In this document: positions 8,575 to 16,048 of the stretch, piece after piece | Layout of the letters: every line of letters begins with the position of its first letter | Position numbering within the stretch: the first letter of the stretch is position 1 | DNA from: Palaeococcus pacificus DY20341 | GTDB lineage: Archaea > Methanobacteriota_B > Thermococci > Thermococcales > Thermococcaceae | Assembly: GCF_000725425.1 (NCBI RefSeq) | Contig: NZ_CP006019.1 | Span: 1,178,001-1,242,000 of the forward strand | Length of the DNA stretch: 64,000 nt | Direction of reading: 5' to 3' | Notes under the pieces: generated by a model | Database searches by the model: none | What the model was told of the DNA's origin: nothing | Seen by the model: the letters and a program-made list of their open reading frames with translations, nothing else | Translations under genes and position numbers: made by a program

Positions 8575-8967
8575 TCACATCACCTTTGAGTAGTAGTGCC
8601 TCAGCGAGAGTTTGATGATGGAAGTTATGACCATTAGAACTATGGAGAGGTAATAGGCGCTCTTCAACCCCTGCCTGTCCTGGGAGAGGATTGCAAGGAA
8701 AACGACGGTAAAGGCCAGCACAAGGATGAGCATCTGAAGAGTCCTGCGCGAGGCCATTTCTTCTATCCTAAGTGTCCTCTCATCCTGAAGAACCTCTCCG
8801 CGCCGTTTCAGCCATTCCACATAGGCGTAGGAGAGAGCCATCGCCATGGCCAGAACACCCAAAGCGAGGGCAATACTTCCCACCCTAAGAGCCACCATCA
8901 ACATGAGGGTGGTTCCCACAGGTATCGCATATCTTGCAAGCTTCCATCTTTCCACATTTATCACCAT
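8575..8967 (-). CDS. DUF2178 family membrane protein (first copy, operon head)
   Basis: This homologue of the next gene has the same layout: two hydrophobic segments, a charged loop with LQDERTLRIEEMASRRT, and two more hydrophobic segments, ending HYYSKVM compared with HYYYDRVM in its partner. It is the first gene of the six-gene operon. The ATG at 8967 is given as start. An in-frame GTG at 8955 has a better ribosome binding site (GGTGAT, four bases away) and may be the real one, because the predicted transcript start is only about 12-15 bases before 8967. Confidence 0.8.
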   Translation of the reverse strand: MVINVERWKLARYAIPVGTTLMLMVALRVGSIALALGVLAMAMALSYAYVEWLKRRGEVLQDERTLRIEEMASRRTLQMLILVLAFTVVFLAILSQDRQGLKSAYYLSIVLMVITSIIKLSLRHYYSKVM

Positions 8968-8999
8968 GTAAAGTTTCCTTTACGTAAAGGTTCCTTTAC
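8968..8999. promoter_or_regulatory. Two tandem 16-base palindromes, probable operator
   Basis: GTAAAGTTTCCTTTAC (8968-8983) is followed without a gap by GTAAAGGTTCCTTTAC (8984-8999). The second is a palindrome with perfect 7-base arms; the first has one mismatch. Both lie between the operon's TATA box (9002-9009, minus strand) and the first start codon, so bound repressor would cover the transcript start. The small XRE regulator in the same operon is the obvious candidate ligand. Confidence 0.75.
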
Positions 9000-9001
9000 A
9001 T

Positions 9002-9009
9002 CTATATAA
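9002..9009 (-). promoter_or_regulatory. TATA box of the DUF2178/XRE/CPBP/ABC operon
   Basis: On the minus strand the sequence reads TTATATAG, preceded by the purine/C stretch AAAGCC expected of a BRE. The predicted transcript start, about 25 bases on, falls near 8980 inside the tandem palindromes. Confidence 0.65.
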
Positions 9010-9055
9010 GGCTTTCGGTGTATGAGAAATTGGAAAATAAAAAAAGATTATCGGT

Positions 9056-10321
9056 TTATTCCACGAGCTCGCCCATCAAATAGGTCGCCGTTGCCTTTGT
9101 GACCTTCACTTTAACGAACTCGCCCACTGGTGCCCCTGGAAGGATTATGTCTTTGTAGTTCATAGTCCTTCCTTCAATTCCGCCTTTTTGTCCTTGGCCG
9201 TGCGTTAGGACTTCCAATTCTCGTCCAACGAGCTTTTTGTTAATTTCATAGCTTATGCTCAAACGCAGGCGGTGCAAATAGCGAGAGCGCTCTTTAGCCC
9301 TCCACCCAACCACCTGATTTTTCATCTTAGCCGCTAAAGTTCCGGGCCTCGGTGAGAAGCGTGAGACGTTTATCTTGTCTGGCCTAACCCTCTCAATGAG
9401 AGCAACGGTATTTTGAAAAGCCTCCTCCGTCTCACCGGGGAAGCCGACTATAATGTCGGTGTTTAAGTTAAGCCCCGGGATTTTCCTCCTAAATGCTCCA
9501 ACTATCTCTTCAAACTCCTCAACGGTGTACGTCCTCGCCATGAGCCTCAAAATTTCATTATCTCCGCTCTGCACAGGGAGGTGGAGGAACTTGTAGATTT
9601 TTTCGTCTTTATATACATCCACTAGCTCATCGAGGAACTTTATTACATGGTTTGGGTTCATCATGCCTACCCTGACCCTAAACTCGCCCTCAATGGCAGT
9701 AATTTCATCTAAAAGCTCCGCTAAGTTGGTTCCTATATCAAAGCCGTAGCATCCGGTATCCTCTGAGCTTAGCTGGATTTCTTTATAGCCTCTAGCTAAA
9801 GCTTCCTTAACCCACTTAACCACCTTTTCCGGGGCATAGCTCTTCAAAACACCTCTCGCAAAGCGCGTTCCACAGTAGGTGCACGCGTTTAAGCAGCCTT
9901 CGCTGATAGGAACTACAAATGCAACACTGCTTTTCCAAATTCTGGGGAGCTCGAGCTTATCTACGCTCCTCTGTTCTATGGAAATCAGCTTTTCTCCCTC
10001 TTCCGCAAGTCTAATTGCATCCCCTATTCTATCTATGCTCTTAACCCCCAAAATTGCGGAAACTCTCTCATCGATAACTTTAGGGTTAATGTGGGGCAAA
10101 CAGCCTGTAACGATAACTCTCTTTCCGCCATCTAAGAGCTCTTTAATCCTTCTGCTCATGTGATGCTCCGTAGGATCTTTGACGGCGCAGGTATTAACGA
10201 TTACATAGTCCGCACTATCCAAATCACTAATTTCATAGCCCGCGTTAAGCAAGAGGGCTTCCATAATCTCCGCATCTGCCTTATTCCTCGTGCATCCGTA
10301 GGTTTCGATATGTATCCTCAT
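9056..10321 (-). CDS. tRNA t6A37 methylthiotransferase (MtaB-like radical SAM)
   Basis: This enzyme adds a methylthio group to threonylcarbamoyladenosine at tRNA position 37, the archaeal and eukaryotic e-MtaB/CDKAL1 activity. The N-terminal domain holds three cluster cysteines (ETYGCTRNKAD, VNTCAVKD, TGCLPHINP). The radical SAM CxxxCxxC is CLNACTYC near residue 141, and a TRAM-like RNA-binding domain occupies the last 60 residues (LEVLTHGQGQKGGIEGRT). At 421 aa it is full length. It is transcribed alone. The assignment to the t6A-acting branch rather than MiaB rests on the archaeal context and overall similarity. Confidence 0.92.
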   Translation of the reverse strand: MRIHIETYGCTRNKADAEIMEALLLNAGYEISDLDSADYVIVNTCAVKDPTEHHMSRRIKELLDGGKRVIVTGCLPHINPKVIDERVSAILGVKSIDRIGDAIRLAEEGEKLISIEQRSVDKLELPRIWKSSVAFVVPISEGCLNACTYCGTRFARGVLKSYAPEKVVKWVKEALARGYKEIQLSSEDTGCYGFDIGTNLAELLDEITAIEGEFRVRVGMMNPNHVIKFLDELVDVYKDEKIYKFLHLPVQSGDNEILRLMARTYTVEEFEEIVGAFRRKIPGLNLNTDIIVGFPGETEEAFQNTVALIERVRPDKINVSRFSPRPGTLAAKMKNQVVGWRAKERSRYLHRLRLSISYEINKKLVGRELEVLTHGQGQKGGIEGRTMNYKDIILPGAPVGEFVKVKVTKATATYLMGELVE

Positions 10322-10424
10322 GACAAGAGGGCGTAGGCTTTGGCATTTAAAAAGCTAACTCCACGACTTTGGGTATTTGGAAAAAGTTAAAGAACACTTC
10401 CACCAATATCTTGAGGGGATGAAA

Positions 10425-11588
10425 ATGAAAGAGGTAGTACTTTTAACCGGTGCACCGCTTAACGGGAGAGACGAGTACATTGAGGAAGCATTAAAAATCG
10501 CTCAAGGCGAGAGCTACGCCTACTATCACGTTTTTGATTACATAAAGTGTGTCGCAAAGGAGAGAGGATACAAAATCACGCGCAAAAACGTTCTTGACTT
10601 TGCGCTCAACCATCCAGAGCTCATGAATGATATACGGGATGAATCCTTTGAAAGAATAAGAAAAGAGATTGATGAAAGCGACAAAAAAGTCCACCTTGTT
10701 TCTACGCCAGCGCTCTTTAGATGGGGGAGCGGGAGCGTTTTGGGCTTCACTTTAAGCAATTTAAAGCTTTTAAAGCCCAACCGCGTTATAATAGTCCTCG
10801 ACGACATATTGAGCGTTAGGAGAAGAATAATAAGCGACCCGGAGTGGTTCGAGCGCTTTGGAAACGACAAGGACAATATAAAGCTGACTACCCTTGTGAT
10901 GTGGCGTGAAGATGCAATAAATCATGTGAAAACGCTCGTTCACGAGCTTAAGAAGGAAGGCATAGAGGTTCGCTACGTTCTGCAGTTCGGCATAAGACAC
11001 CCATACGAAACGTTTCTCGATTTAATCTTCCGCGAAAAGGAGAAGCCACTCATTTATCTGAGCTATCCAATGACAGGCCACGAGGAGGAGTACTACCAAA
11101 GGGTTAGGGGCTTCTATGCTAAGCTGAGCGAGCACTTCACAGTCCTTGACCCCGGTGCGCTGGATGATTGGTGGGTCGTTGCCGAATATGACAGCCAAGT
11201 GGAAAAAGACCCCAACGTAAGGAAAATCAAAATAACAGAGATATTCGATGGGCATGCAGTTGAGGAGCTTGATAGGGAAGACATAGAGCAGGCAACGGAT
11301 ATACTGAGGAGACAGCTCGTTGATAGAGACTTCAACCTTGTTAGAGTTAGCAAGGCGATAGCGGTTTATCACTACACCAAAGAGGTCTCTGCAGGGGTTA
11401 TAAGTGAGATGGCAGAGGCCCATAGGAACCTAGTGGCAATTTACCTCTATTACCCCTTCAAGCGTCGCCCAAGTCCATTTATGGAGTACTATGGCATGCA
11501 AAACCCCTCGAGGAGGACTATGTATAAAAATGAGGATGAAATGATCAGAGCAATGATTGAAGAAAAAGAGTATTGGACCAAAGCATAG
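10425..11588 (+). CDS. Two-domain protein: adenylate-kinase-like P-loop plus deoxyribosyltransferase-like region
   Basis: The function is not known. The N-terminal half resembles a nucleotide-kinase fold with a degenerate P-loop (VVLLTGAPLNGRDEY) and VLDDILSVRRR. The C-terminal half opens with LIYLSYPMTG and has SKAIAVYHYTKEVSAGVISEMAEAHRN, reminiscent of the nucleoside 2-deoxyribosyltransferase active site, where a glutamate lies in an E-x-x-x-A helix. The ATG at 10425 was chosen for GAGGGGATGA just upstream; the frame extends to a TTG at 10377. It lies nine bases before dph5 and is probably co-transcribed with it, which hints at a translation or nucleotide link. A TATA-like CATTTAAAAA precedes it at about 10341. 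Confidence 0.75.
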   Translation: MKEVVLLTGAPLNGRDEYIEEALKIAQGESYAYYHVFDYIKCVAKERGYKITRKNVLDFALNHPELMNDIRDESFERIRKEIDESDKKVHLVSTPALFRWGSGSVLGFTLSNLKLLKPNRVIIVLDDILSVRRRIISDPEWFERFGNDKDNIKLTTLVMWREDAINHVKTLVHELKKEGIEVRYVLQFGIRHPYETFLDLIFREKEKPLIYLSYPMTGHEEEYYQRVRGFYAKLSEHFTVLDPGALDDWWVVAEYDSQVEKDPNVRKIKITEIFDGHAVEELDREDIEQATDILRRQLVDRDFNLVRVSKAIAVYHYTKEVSAGVISEMAEAHRNLVAIYLYYPFKRRPSPFMEYYGMQNPSRRTMYKNEDEMIRAMIEEKEYWTKA

Positions 11589-11597
11589 GTGGTTGAG

Positions 11598-12392
11598 ATG
11601 GCAATATACTTCATTGGCTTGGGATTGTACGATGAGAAGGATATAACTCTCAAAGGTCTTGAGATAGCGAGGAAGTGTGATTTGGTCTTTGCTGAGTTCT
11701 ACACTTCTCTGCTGGCAGGGACAACGATCGAAAAAATTCAAGAGCAGCTGGGAAAGCCAATAACGCTTTTAAACAGAGAAGATGTTGAGCTTAACTTCGA
11801 GCGCATAGTTCTAAAAGAAGCCAAAGACAAGGATGTTGCATTTTTAACAGCTGGAGACCCAATGGTTGCCACGACTCACTCGGATTTGAGGATAAGGGCA
11901 AAGCAGATGGGGATTGAGAGCTACATTATTCACGCACCCTCAATTTATTCAGCCATAGCCGTAACCGGCCTCCACATATATAAGTTTGGAAAGAGCGCTA
12001 CAGTTGCTTACCCTGAAAAGAACTGGTTCCCAACGAGCCACTACGATGTGATAAGAGAAAACAAGGAGCATAACTTACACACGCTTTTATTCCTCGACAT
12101 AAAAGCTGACCAAGGGAGATACATGACGGCAAACGAGGCCATGGAAATCCTCCTTCAAGTGGAGGAGATGAAGAAACAAAACGTCTTCACACAGGACACT
12201 CTAGTGGTGGTTCTGGCTAGAGCGGGTTCACTGAGCCCAACGCTTAAAGCGGGCTACGTTAAGGATATGATTAAAGAGGACTTTGGAAAGCAGCCACATA
12301 TAATGATTGTTCCAGGAAAGCTCCACATAGTTGAGGCTGAATACTTGGTAGAGTTCGCTGACGCTCCCAAGGAGATTTTAGATGAAGTTTAG
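11598..12392 (+). CDS. dph5: Diphthine synthase Dph5
   Basis: Dph5 methylates the modified histidine of elongation factor 2 to make diphthine. It belongs to the tetrapyrrole-methylase fold: YFIGLGLYDEKDITLKGLE at the N-terminus, FLTAGDPMVATTHSDLR (the SAM-binding GDP loop) near residue 85, and the HAPSIYSAIAVTGLHIYKFG stretch typical of Dph5. The length of 264 aa matches the family. The ATG at 11598 has AGGTGG upstream; an in-frame GTG at 11589 overlaps that site. It is the second gene of the transcript starting at 10425. Confidence 0.95.
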   Translation: MAIYFIGLGLYDEKDITLKGLEIARKCDLVFAEFYTSLLAGTTIEKIQEQLGKPITLLNREDVELNFERIVLKEAKDKDVAFLTAGDPMVATTHSDLRIRAKQMGIESYIIHAPSIYSAIAVTGLHIYKFGKSATVAYPEKNWFPTSHYDVIRENKEHNLHTLLFLDIKADQGRYMTANEAMEILLQVEEMKKQNVFTQDTLVVVLARAGSLSPTLKAGYVKDMIKEDFGKQPHIMIVPGKLHIVEAEYLVEFADAPKEILDEV

Positions 12393-12450
12393 GCCATCAG
12401 ATTTTCCACAACCTTTTTCTACTTTTAAAGCGATTTATTTTGGTGGTCTT

Positions 12451-12606
12451 ATGTGCTATGAGCTTACGGTGGAAAAGCTCGCAAAGCTCCTTCGGGAAGC
12501 GGAGAAGGCACATGCTTCCTATGAGAAAAAGCTTGGGCATAGAGATGAGGACTGGCCAGAGTGGTACGCGAAGTATATAATTCAAATGCTTGAGAAGGAG
12601 CACTAG
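12451..12606 (+). CDS. Small conserved protein, 51 aa
   Basis: This is a small helical protein containing LREAEKAHASYEKKLGHRDEDWPEWYAKYI. The H-x-Y/H-E-...-D-x-x-WP-x-WYA pattern recalls short domains I remember from bacterial proteins, where they occur alone or at the end of glyoxalase-like proteins, but the function is unknown. A longer frame to 12382 overlaps dph5. The ATG at 12451 is preferred because GGTGGT precedes it and a TATA-like ACTTTTAAAG at about 12421 gives it its own promoter. It is followed by the tRNA promoter. Confidence 0.65.
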   Translation: MCYELTVEKLAKLLREAEKAHASYEKKLGHRDEDWPEWYAKYIIQMLEKEH

Positions 12607-12614
12607 CACGAAAA

Positions 12615-12625
12615 CTTTATAAAAG
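12615..12625 (+). promoter_or_regulatory. tRNA-Val promoter (TATA box)
   Basis: CTTTATAAAAG stands about 40 bases before the mature tRNA 5' end, giving a transcript start near 12648 and a short 5' leader for RNase P to remove. Confidence 0.55.
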
Positions 12626-12658
12626 GAAACTTGAAAAGAGAAGGTTGGCGTTTTGGGC

Positions 12659-12735
12659 GGGCCCGTGGTCTAGATGGTTATGACGCCACCCTTACGAGGT
12701 GGAGGTCCGGGGTTCGAATCCCCGCGGGCCCACCA
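12659..12735 (+). tRNA. tRNA-Val (anticodon TAC)
   Basis: The seven-base acceptor stem GGGCCCG pairs with CGGGCCC at 12725-12731. The anticodon stem CCACC/GGTGG closes the loop CTTACGA, so the anticodon is TAC, reading GUA valine codons. The T arm is GGGG-TTCGAAT-CCCC. The discriminator is A at 12732, and CCA is encoded at 12733-12735. No intron is present. An accessory island begins directly after its 3' end, which suits its use as an integration site. Confidence 0.95.
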
Positions 12736-12765
12736 GAAGATGAACCCCCTTCCAAAACAACTTTT

Positions 12766-12864
12766 TTAAAACATAACCACTCTAAAAACTGCAATCTTTC
12801 GCAACTCCTCCTTCAACTCCACACTCACCCAGATTGTGGTTTTCCGCTCGCTCTCAACCCCCAT
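12766..12864 (-). pseudogene. Truncated ribbon-helix-helix-like protein, 32 codons
   Basis: An ATG at 12864 has GGAGGT seven bases upstream and opens a short frame with KTTIWVSVELKEELRKIA, which looks like the beta strand and first helix of a ribbon-helix-helix (antitoxin-type) DNA-binding protein. It stops at 12766 after only 32 residues, before a second helix could form. An upstream frame encoding a hydrophobic segment (about 12870-12960, minus strand) ends at a TGA overlapping this start. I read the pair as the remains of a two-gene unit. It may instead be a genuine very small gene. Confidence 0.4.
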
Positions 12865-13015
12865 TGTCAGTACCTCCAACTATAGAGCCTATAACCCCTA
12901 TGGCGATTATACTACAAACAATAGTAAATGATATTAACTCAGATATATATCTTTTGCCAAAGCGGAGGAAAGTCTTAAATCTTCTTTGAAAGATAAAAAG
13001 AGTGGAGGTAGAACC

Positions 13016-13981
13016 ATGCCTACACTATTCTCTGAGAGAGAAGGAATTATAGAGAAAGAGTTACAGGTAGGATACATTAATAAAAATCTACGAACCCGAC
13101 TATGGAATTGTCTCGAAAGATACTATTGGAAGTACATTAAGAAGGAAAGTTTGACAGATTGGAAAACTAGAAAATACAGACGAGATTGGGGATATTTTCC
13201 ATACCTTGCTAAAAGAACTCAACCAAGTAAAGAGGAGAGTAACCGATTAGAACGTCCTCTCAGGGAATATCGCAAAATTGGAAAATTTATCCATGAACTA
13301 TGGGACAGCTACTTCCGACTTCCCTTAAACAAATTAAGAGAAGACTGGACAGAGGATTGGAAAGAATTATATGAAATGCTAGAGAATTATTTCTTTGGCT
13401 GTGAATGGTATGAAGTCTATGATTTTCTAGAATTCGTTGTTAACAATTGGCCTGACCAAGAAAGAAACAGAGAATTCATGGAGTGTTGTAACCGTGTATT
13501 AGAGGAAGAAAATGCAGGATACAGATTCATTAATGGCATGATTGTGCCTATCTTTGAGAAAACTGAAATTTCAGAAATTGAAACTGCTTTTGAAAATGTA
13601 AAACCTTGGAAGGGCGTCTATGATGACTTGTTTTCAGCTCTAAAGCACTTATCTGATAGAGAACATCCAAACTACAAAGACTCGGTTGTGGCGTCTATTA
13701 GGGCTGTTGAAGGAGTAGCGAAACTAATTACACATAGACATGGAACACTAGGAGAACTTATGCCCAAAGTACAGCAAGTCTTAGAACTTGATGAGCATTT
13801 TGCTAAGGCTATTGGACAATTGTGGAGATACACAAATACAGTTGCTAGGCACTCAGACCCAGAAGGAGAGAAAATGCCTGAATTTGAAGAAGCTAAGTTT
13901 GTTCTTGTAACTTCCTGTGCAATAATCAATTATCTCATCACCAAAGCAAACAAGAAAGGAGTAGAATTAAAGCTGGAATGA
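13016..13981 (+). CDS. AbiJ-like (AbiJ-NTD4 type) abortive-infection protein
   Basis: This is a probable anti-phage or anti-plasmid protein of 321 aa. The N-terminus LFSEREG...LRTRLWNCLERYYW matches the opening of AbiJ N-terminal domain 4 proteins as I know them. The C-terminus has IRAVEGVAKLIT, then WRYTNTVARHSDPEG and VLVTSCAIINYLI, the RH-containing HEPN-like end seen in this family, expected to act as a ribonuclease. The ATG at 13016 has GGAGGT six bases upstream; the longer TTG frame to 12986 lacks one. It is AT-rich and lies between tRNA-Val and a broken integrase. The family call is from recall, not a search. Confidence 0.68.
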   Translation: MPTLFSEREGIIEKELQVGYINKNLRTRLWNCLERYYWKYIKKESLTDWKTRKYRRDWGYFPYLAKRTQPSKEESNRLERPLREYRKIGKFIHELWDSYFRLPLNKLREDWTEDWKELYEMLENYFFGCEWYEVYDFLEFVVNNWPDQERNREFMECCNRVLEEENAGYRFINGMIVPIFEKTEISEIETAFENVKPWKGVYDDLFSALKHLSDREHPNYKDSVVASIRAVEGVAKLITHRHGTLGELMPKVQQVLELDEHFAKAIGQLWRYTNTVARHSDPEGEKMPEFEEAKFVLVTSCAIINYLITKANKKGVELKLE

Positions 13982-14174
13982 GGTGAGAAAGATAAGAGAT
14001 ACAAAAGAGCAACGTGTAGATCTTATAGTTTTTTGGTGAAAAAGCTGGTTGTATTGGTTATGACTTACCATAGACACAAACCTAGGACAGTATGGATGAA
14101 TCGGTGCCATATAGGTGACAGATAGGTATATTTACCCGTAGAAACATAAATGCATATTGGGGAGGTGAGCGGGC

Positions 14175-14279
14175 ATGAACAAAGTTGTCGGAATTATTAC
14201 CGCAACGGCAGCTCTTCTAGTTGGAGGGATAGTAGTAGCGGTCATCTACATAGTAGCGCAGTGGATAGGCTTAATCTGA
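14175..14279 (+). CDS. 34-residue single-pass membrane peptide
   Basis: This short gene has a near-ideal ribosome binding site, GGAGGTGAG, six bases before the ATG. It encodes a peptide starting MNKVVGIITATAALL and ending AQWIGLI, in effect one membrane helix with a single basic residue near the N-terminus. A TATA-like AGGTATATTTACC sits at about 14126. Its 3' end overlaps the end of the integrase remnant on the other strand. Hydrophobic peptides of this size can be toxins, small transporter subunits or regulators. Nothing in the sequence decides between these. Confidence 0.55.
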   Translation: MNKVVGIITATAALLVGGIVVAVIYIVAQWIGLI

Positions 14280-14750
14280 CTCTAACGACGCTCTTTCCAC
14301 TGGCATGAAGACATAGTAATGGATTTTTTCCTCCTCTCCTCTAACCACGCTTGTAGTAGGATATGTTGCCATCTATGTGAAGCTTGGCCTTATCAAACTC
14401 ATTAACAACTTGATAGCTTCTTTTATTCTTATGCTACTGAAGAGACAAAGTAAGCTGACAATTAACATTTCATCTCGCTTGACTTTGGCTAAGGCTTGCC
14501 TCACTTCCTTATCACTCGGTAATCTGACGTCAATTCTGTCTGGTCTTTCTGTTAGGAGATTCAAAAGGTTTGAGACAAATTGTTCACTAATCATGTTTTT
14601 CTCCAGTTGGGAGCGGATTGATGTTCTTATGCTCCTGAATGGAGAAATTGCAGCGTCTATACCTCTTTGCTTATTCGTTTGTTGAGGTAGTGAACAAACT
14701 CTTCTTGCATAATATCGGGAGAAGCTTGATCAACTTTTCCCCAGAAAAGG
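14271..14750 (-). pseudogene. Degraded archaeal tyrosine integrase
   Basis: The minus strand carries consecutive pieces of an integrase in shifting frames: LNNLFWGKVDQASPDIM and EEFVHYLNKRISKEV to a stop (about 14750-14650), then RLPSDKEVRQALAKV...SSIRIKEAIKL (14594-14395), then VNEFDKAKLHIDGNISYYK (about 14414-14355), then VVRGEEKIHYYVFMPVERA to a stop at 14271. The SxIRxKEA arginine box and the DGxxxYY...RGEEKxxYYxFMP region are those of archaeal SSV/pTN3-like integrases. At least three frameshifts separate the pieces, and the HxxR and tyrosine part is missing. The gene is dead and marks an old integrated element. Confidence 0.7.
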
Positions 14751-14753
14751 TTG

Positions 14754-15908
14754 TTAAGTCGCCTTCTTCTCCTCCTTTGGAAACTTCCATCCTCTGCTTA
14801 TCTTAGTAACCTGTCTAACCAAGACTTTTTCGTTTTTGTTCTTCTCCACGAGCGTCTCCATGAAAGAGATTAGTTCATCATACGTAGCCCGTTCTACAGG
14901 GAAGGGCACGCCGTCCTTGCCGCCAACGGCGTAGGTGAACTTAAAGGGGTCTGGCGGATGCGTTACCGGGTCTTTCCACGAGGGGTGGACGTCGTAGACA
15001 AGCTCCAAGACAAGTGAGAGAGCCCTCAAAGTGCTCGGGCCGAGCCCTTGGATTAAGAGGAGCTCATCATAGTTTGAAACCGAAAGCTCCCGAGCGAGGG
15101 TTAAAGCCCTCTTGTTTAGCTCCGCTTTGCCCAAGCTCTCATACCTGCGGAAAAGAGTAACCTCCCTTTTATCGTAAGGCTTGTAGTAAATTAGGGGCTT
15201 GTATCCCTTGGTCATGGCTTTAAGCGTCTCAAGCTCACGCTCAATCTTTCTTACATCTTCGGAGACAATATCCAAAAGAGTCTTTTGATACTCTTTAGCA
15301 TCTCTTGAGACCGTGTTTAGTGCATACTCCTCCTTAATTCCGCTTATGCCCTTGTGCGGCTCTACCGTAAAGCTCTCGACATTTTCAGAAAACCAGTGAT
15401 ACCTCCTCGCCATCTTGATGTTGGGGTTCATCCCCTGCTGCACAACCGTCCATCTCCCCTCTCTATCAACAAAAAACGTGTGATGATAGAGCTGATAGCC
15501 AGTTTGAAGAGCCACGGTGTCAACTTTAGCAACGAGCTTAGAGGTTTTTATGTAACTTTCCGCGTCAAGTTCATACTTTTTGCTTATCTCTCTCAGCTCA
15601 TAAGGAGTTTCTCTGCTCTTTGCTCCCTTCCCACCAGCAGCACTCACACCAAAGTCTTCCTTTAAGAGAACATCTTTCAATATTCCCGTCGTCACCGTCG
15701 TGCTGCCCGAAGAATCCCAATCCATGCCTATTAGGTTGTTCAGCGCTTGAAACCATACTGGGTCGGCTAAGCGCTCGAGAACTCCCTTCGTTCCATACTC
15801 ATCAACTAAGAGCTTTAGAACTAACCCCGCTAATTTTCTCATTCTAAGGGCGAGCCAAGGTGGGACATGACCGCCGTGAAGCGGCAGTTCAGCTACTCCT
15901 TTCTTCAT
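14754..15908 (-). CDS. DUF763 domain-containing protein
   Basis: This is a conserved protein of 384 aa in the DUF763 family, recognised by the opening AELPLHGGHVPPWLALRMRKL and the C-terminal LLLIQGLGPSTLRALSLVLELVY...SWKDPVTHPPDPFKFTYAVGGKDGVPFPV. The second segment is a helix-hairpin-helix-like GLGPSTLR followed by the family's DPxxHPPDPF motif. The family is widespread in archaea and some bacteria and has no established function; the HhH suggests nucleic-acid contact. The start at 15908 gives the family-typical N-terminus. It ends against the integrase remnant, so the accessory island stops here. Confidence 0.85.
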   Translation of the reverse strand: MKKGVAELPLHGGHVPPWLALRMRKLAGLVLKLLVDEYGTKGVLERLADPVWFQALNNLIGMDWDSSGSTTVTTGILKDVLLKEDFGVSAAGGKGAKSRETPYELREISKKYELDAESYIKTSKLVAKVDTVALQTGYQLYHHTFFVDREGRWTVVQQGMNPNIKMARRYHWFSENVESFTVEPHKGISGIKEEYALNTVSRDAKEYQKTLLDIVSEDVRKIERELETLKAMTKGYKPLIYYKPYDKREVTLFRRYESLGKAELNKRALTLARELSVSNYDELLLIQGLGPSTLRALSLVLELVYDVHPSWKDPVTHPPDPFKFTYAVGGKDGVPFPVERATYDELISFMETLVEKNKNEKVLVRQVTKISRGWKFPKEEKKAT

Positions 15909-16048
15909 GTCTATTTTATACTTTGCAAAGAAAGAATATAAGGCTTATCTATTAACCGGACGGAACAAAGACTTGAAAGTGTCAGAAGTAGGAATAAATT
16001 GATAGCCAATCAAAAGAGTTAAAATGGAGGAATAATATAGAATAAACC

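Noticed and set aside
12631-12885. An 84-codon plus-strand frame covering the tRNA region
   Set aside because: It runs through the whole tRNA-Val gene and lacks a ribosome binding site; the tRNA explains the sequence.
12736-14753. A second copy of the tRNA-Val 3' end as the far attachment site of the island
   Set aside because: I looked for the T-arm/acceptor sequence after the tRNA and did not find a repeat; deletion of one end is possible, so the island is claimed on gene content only.
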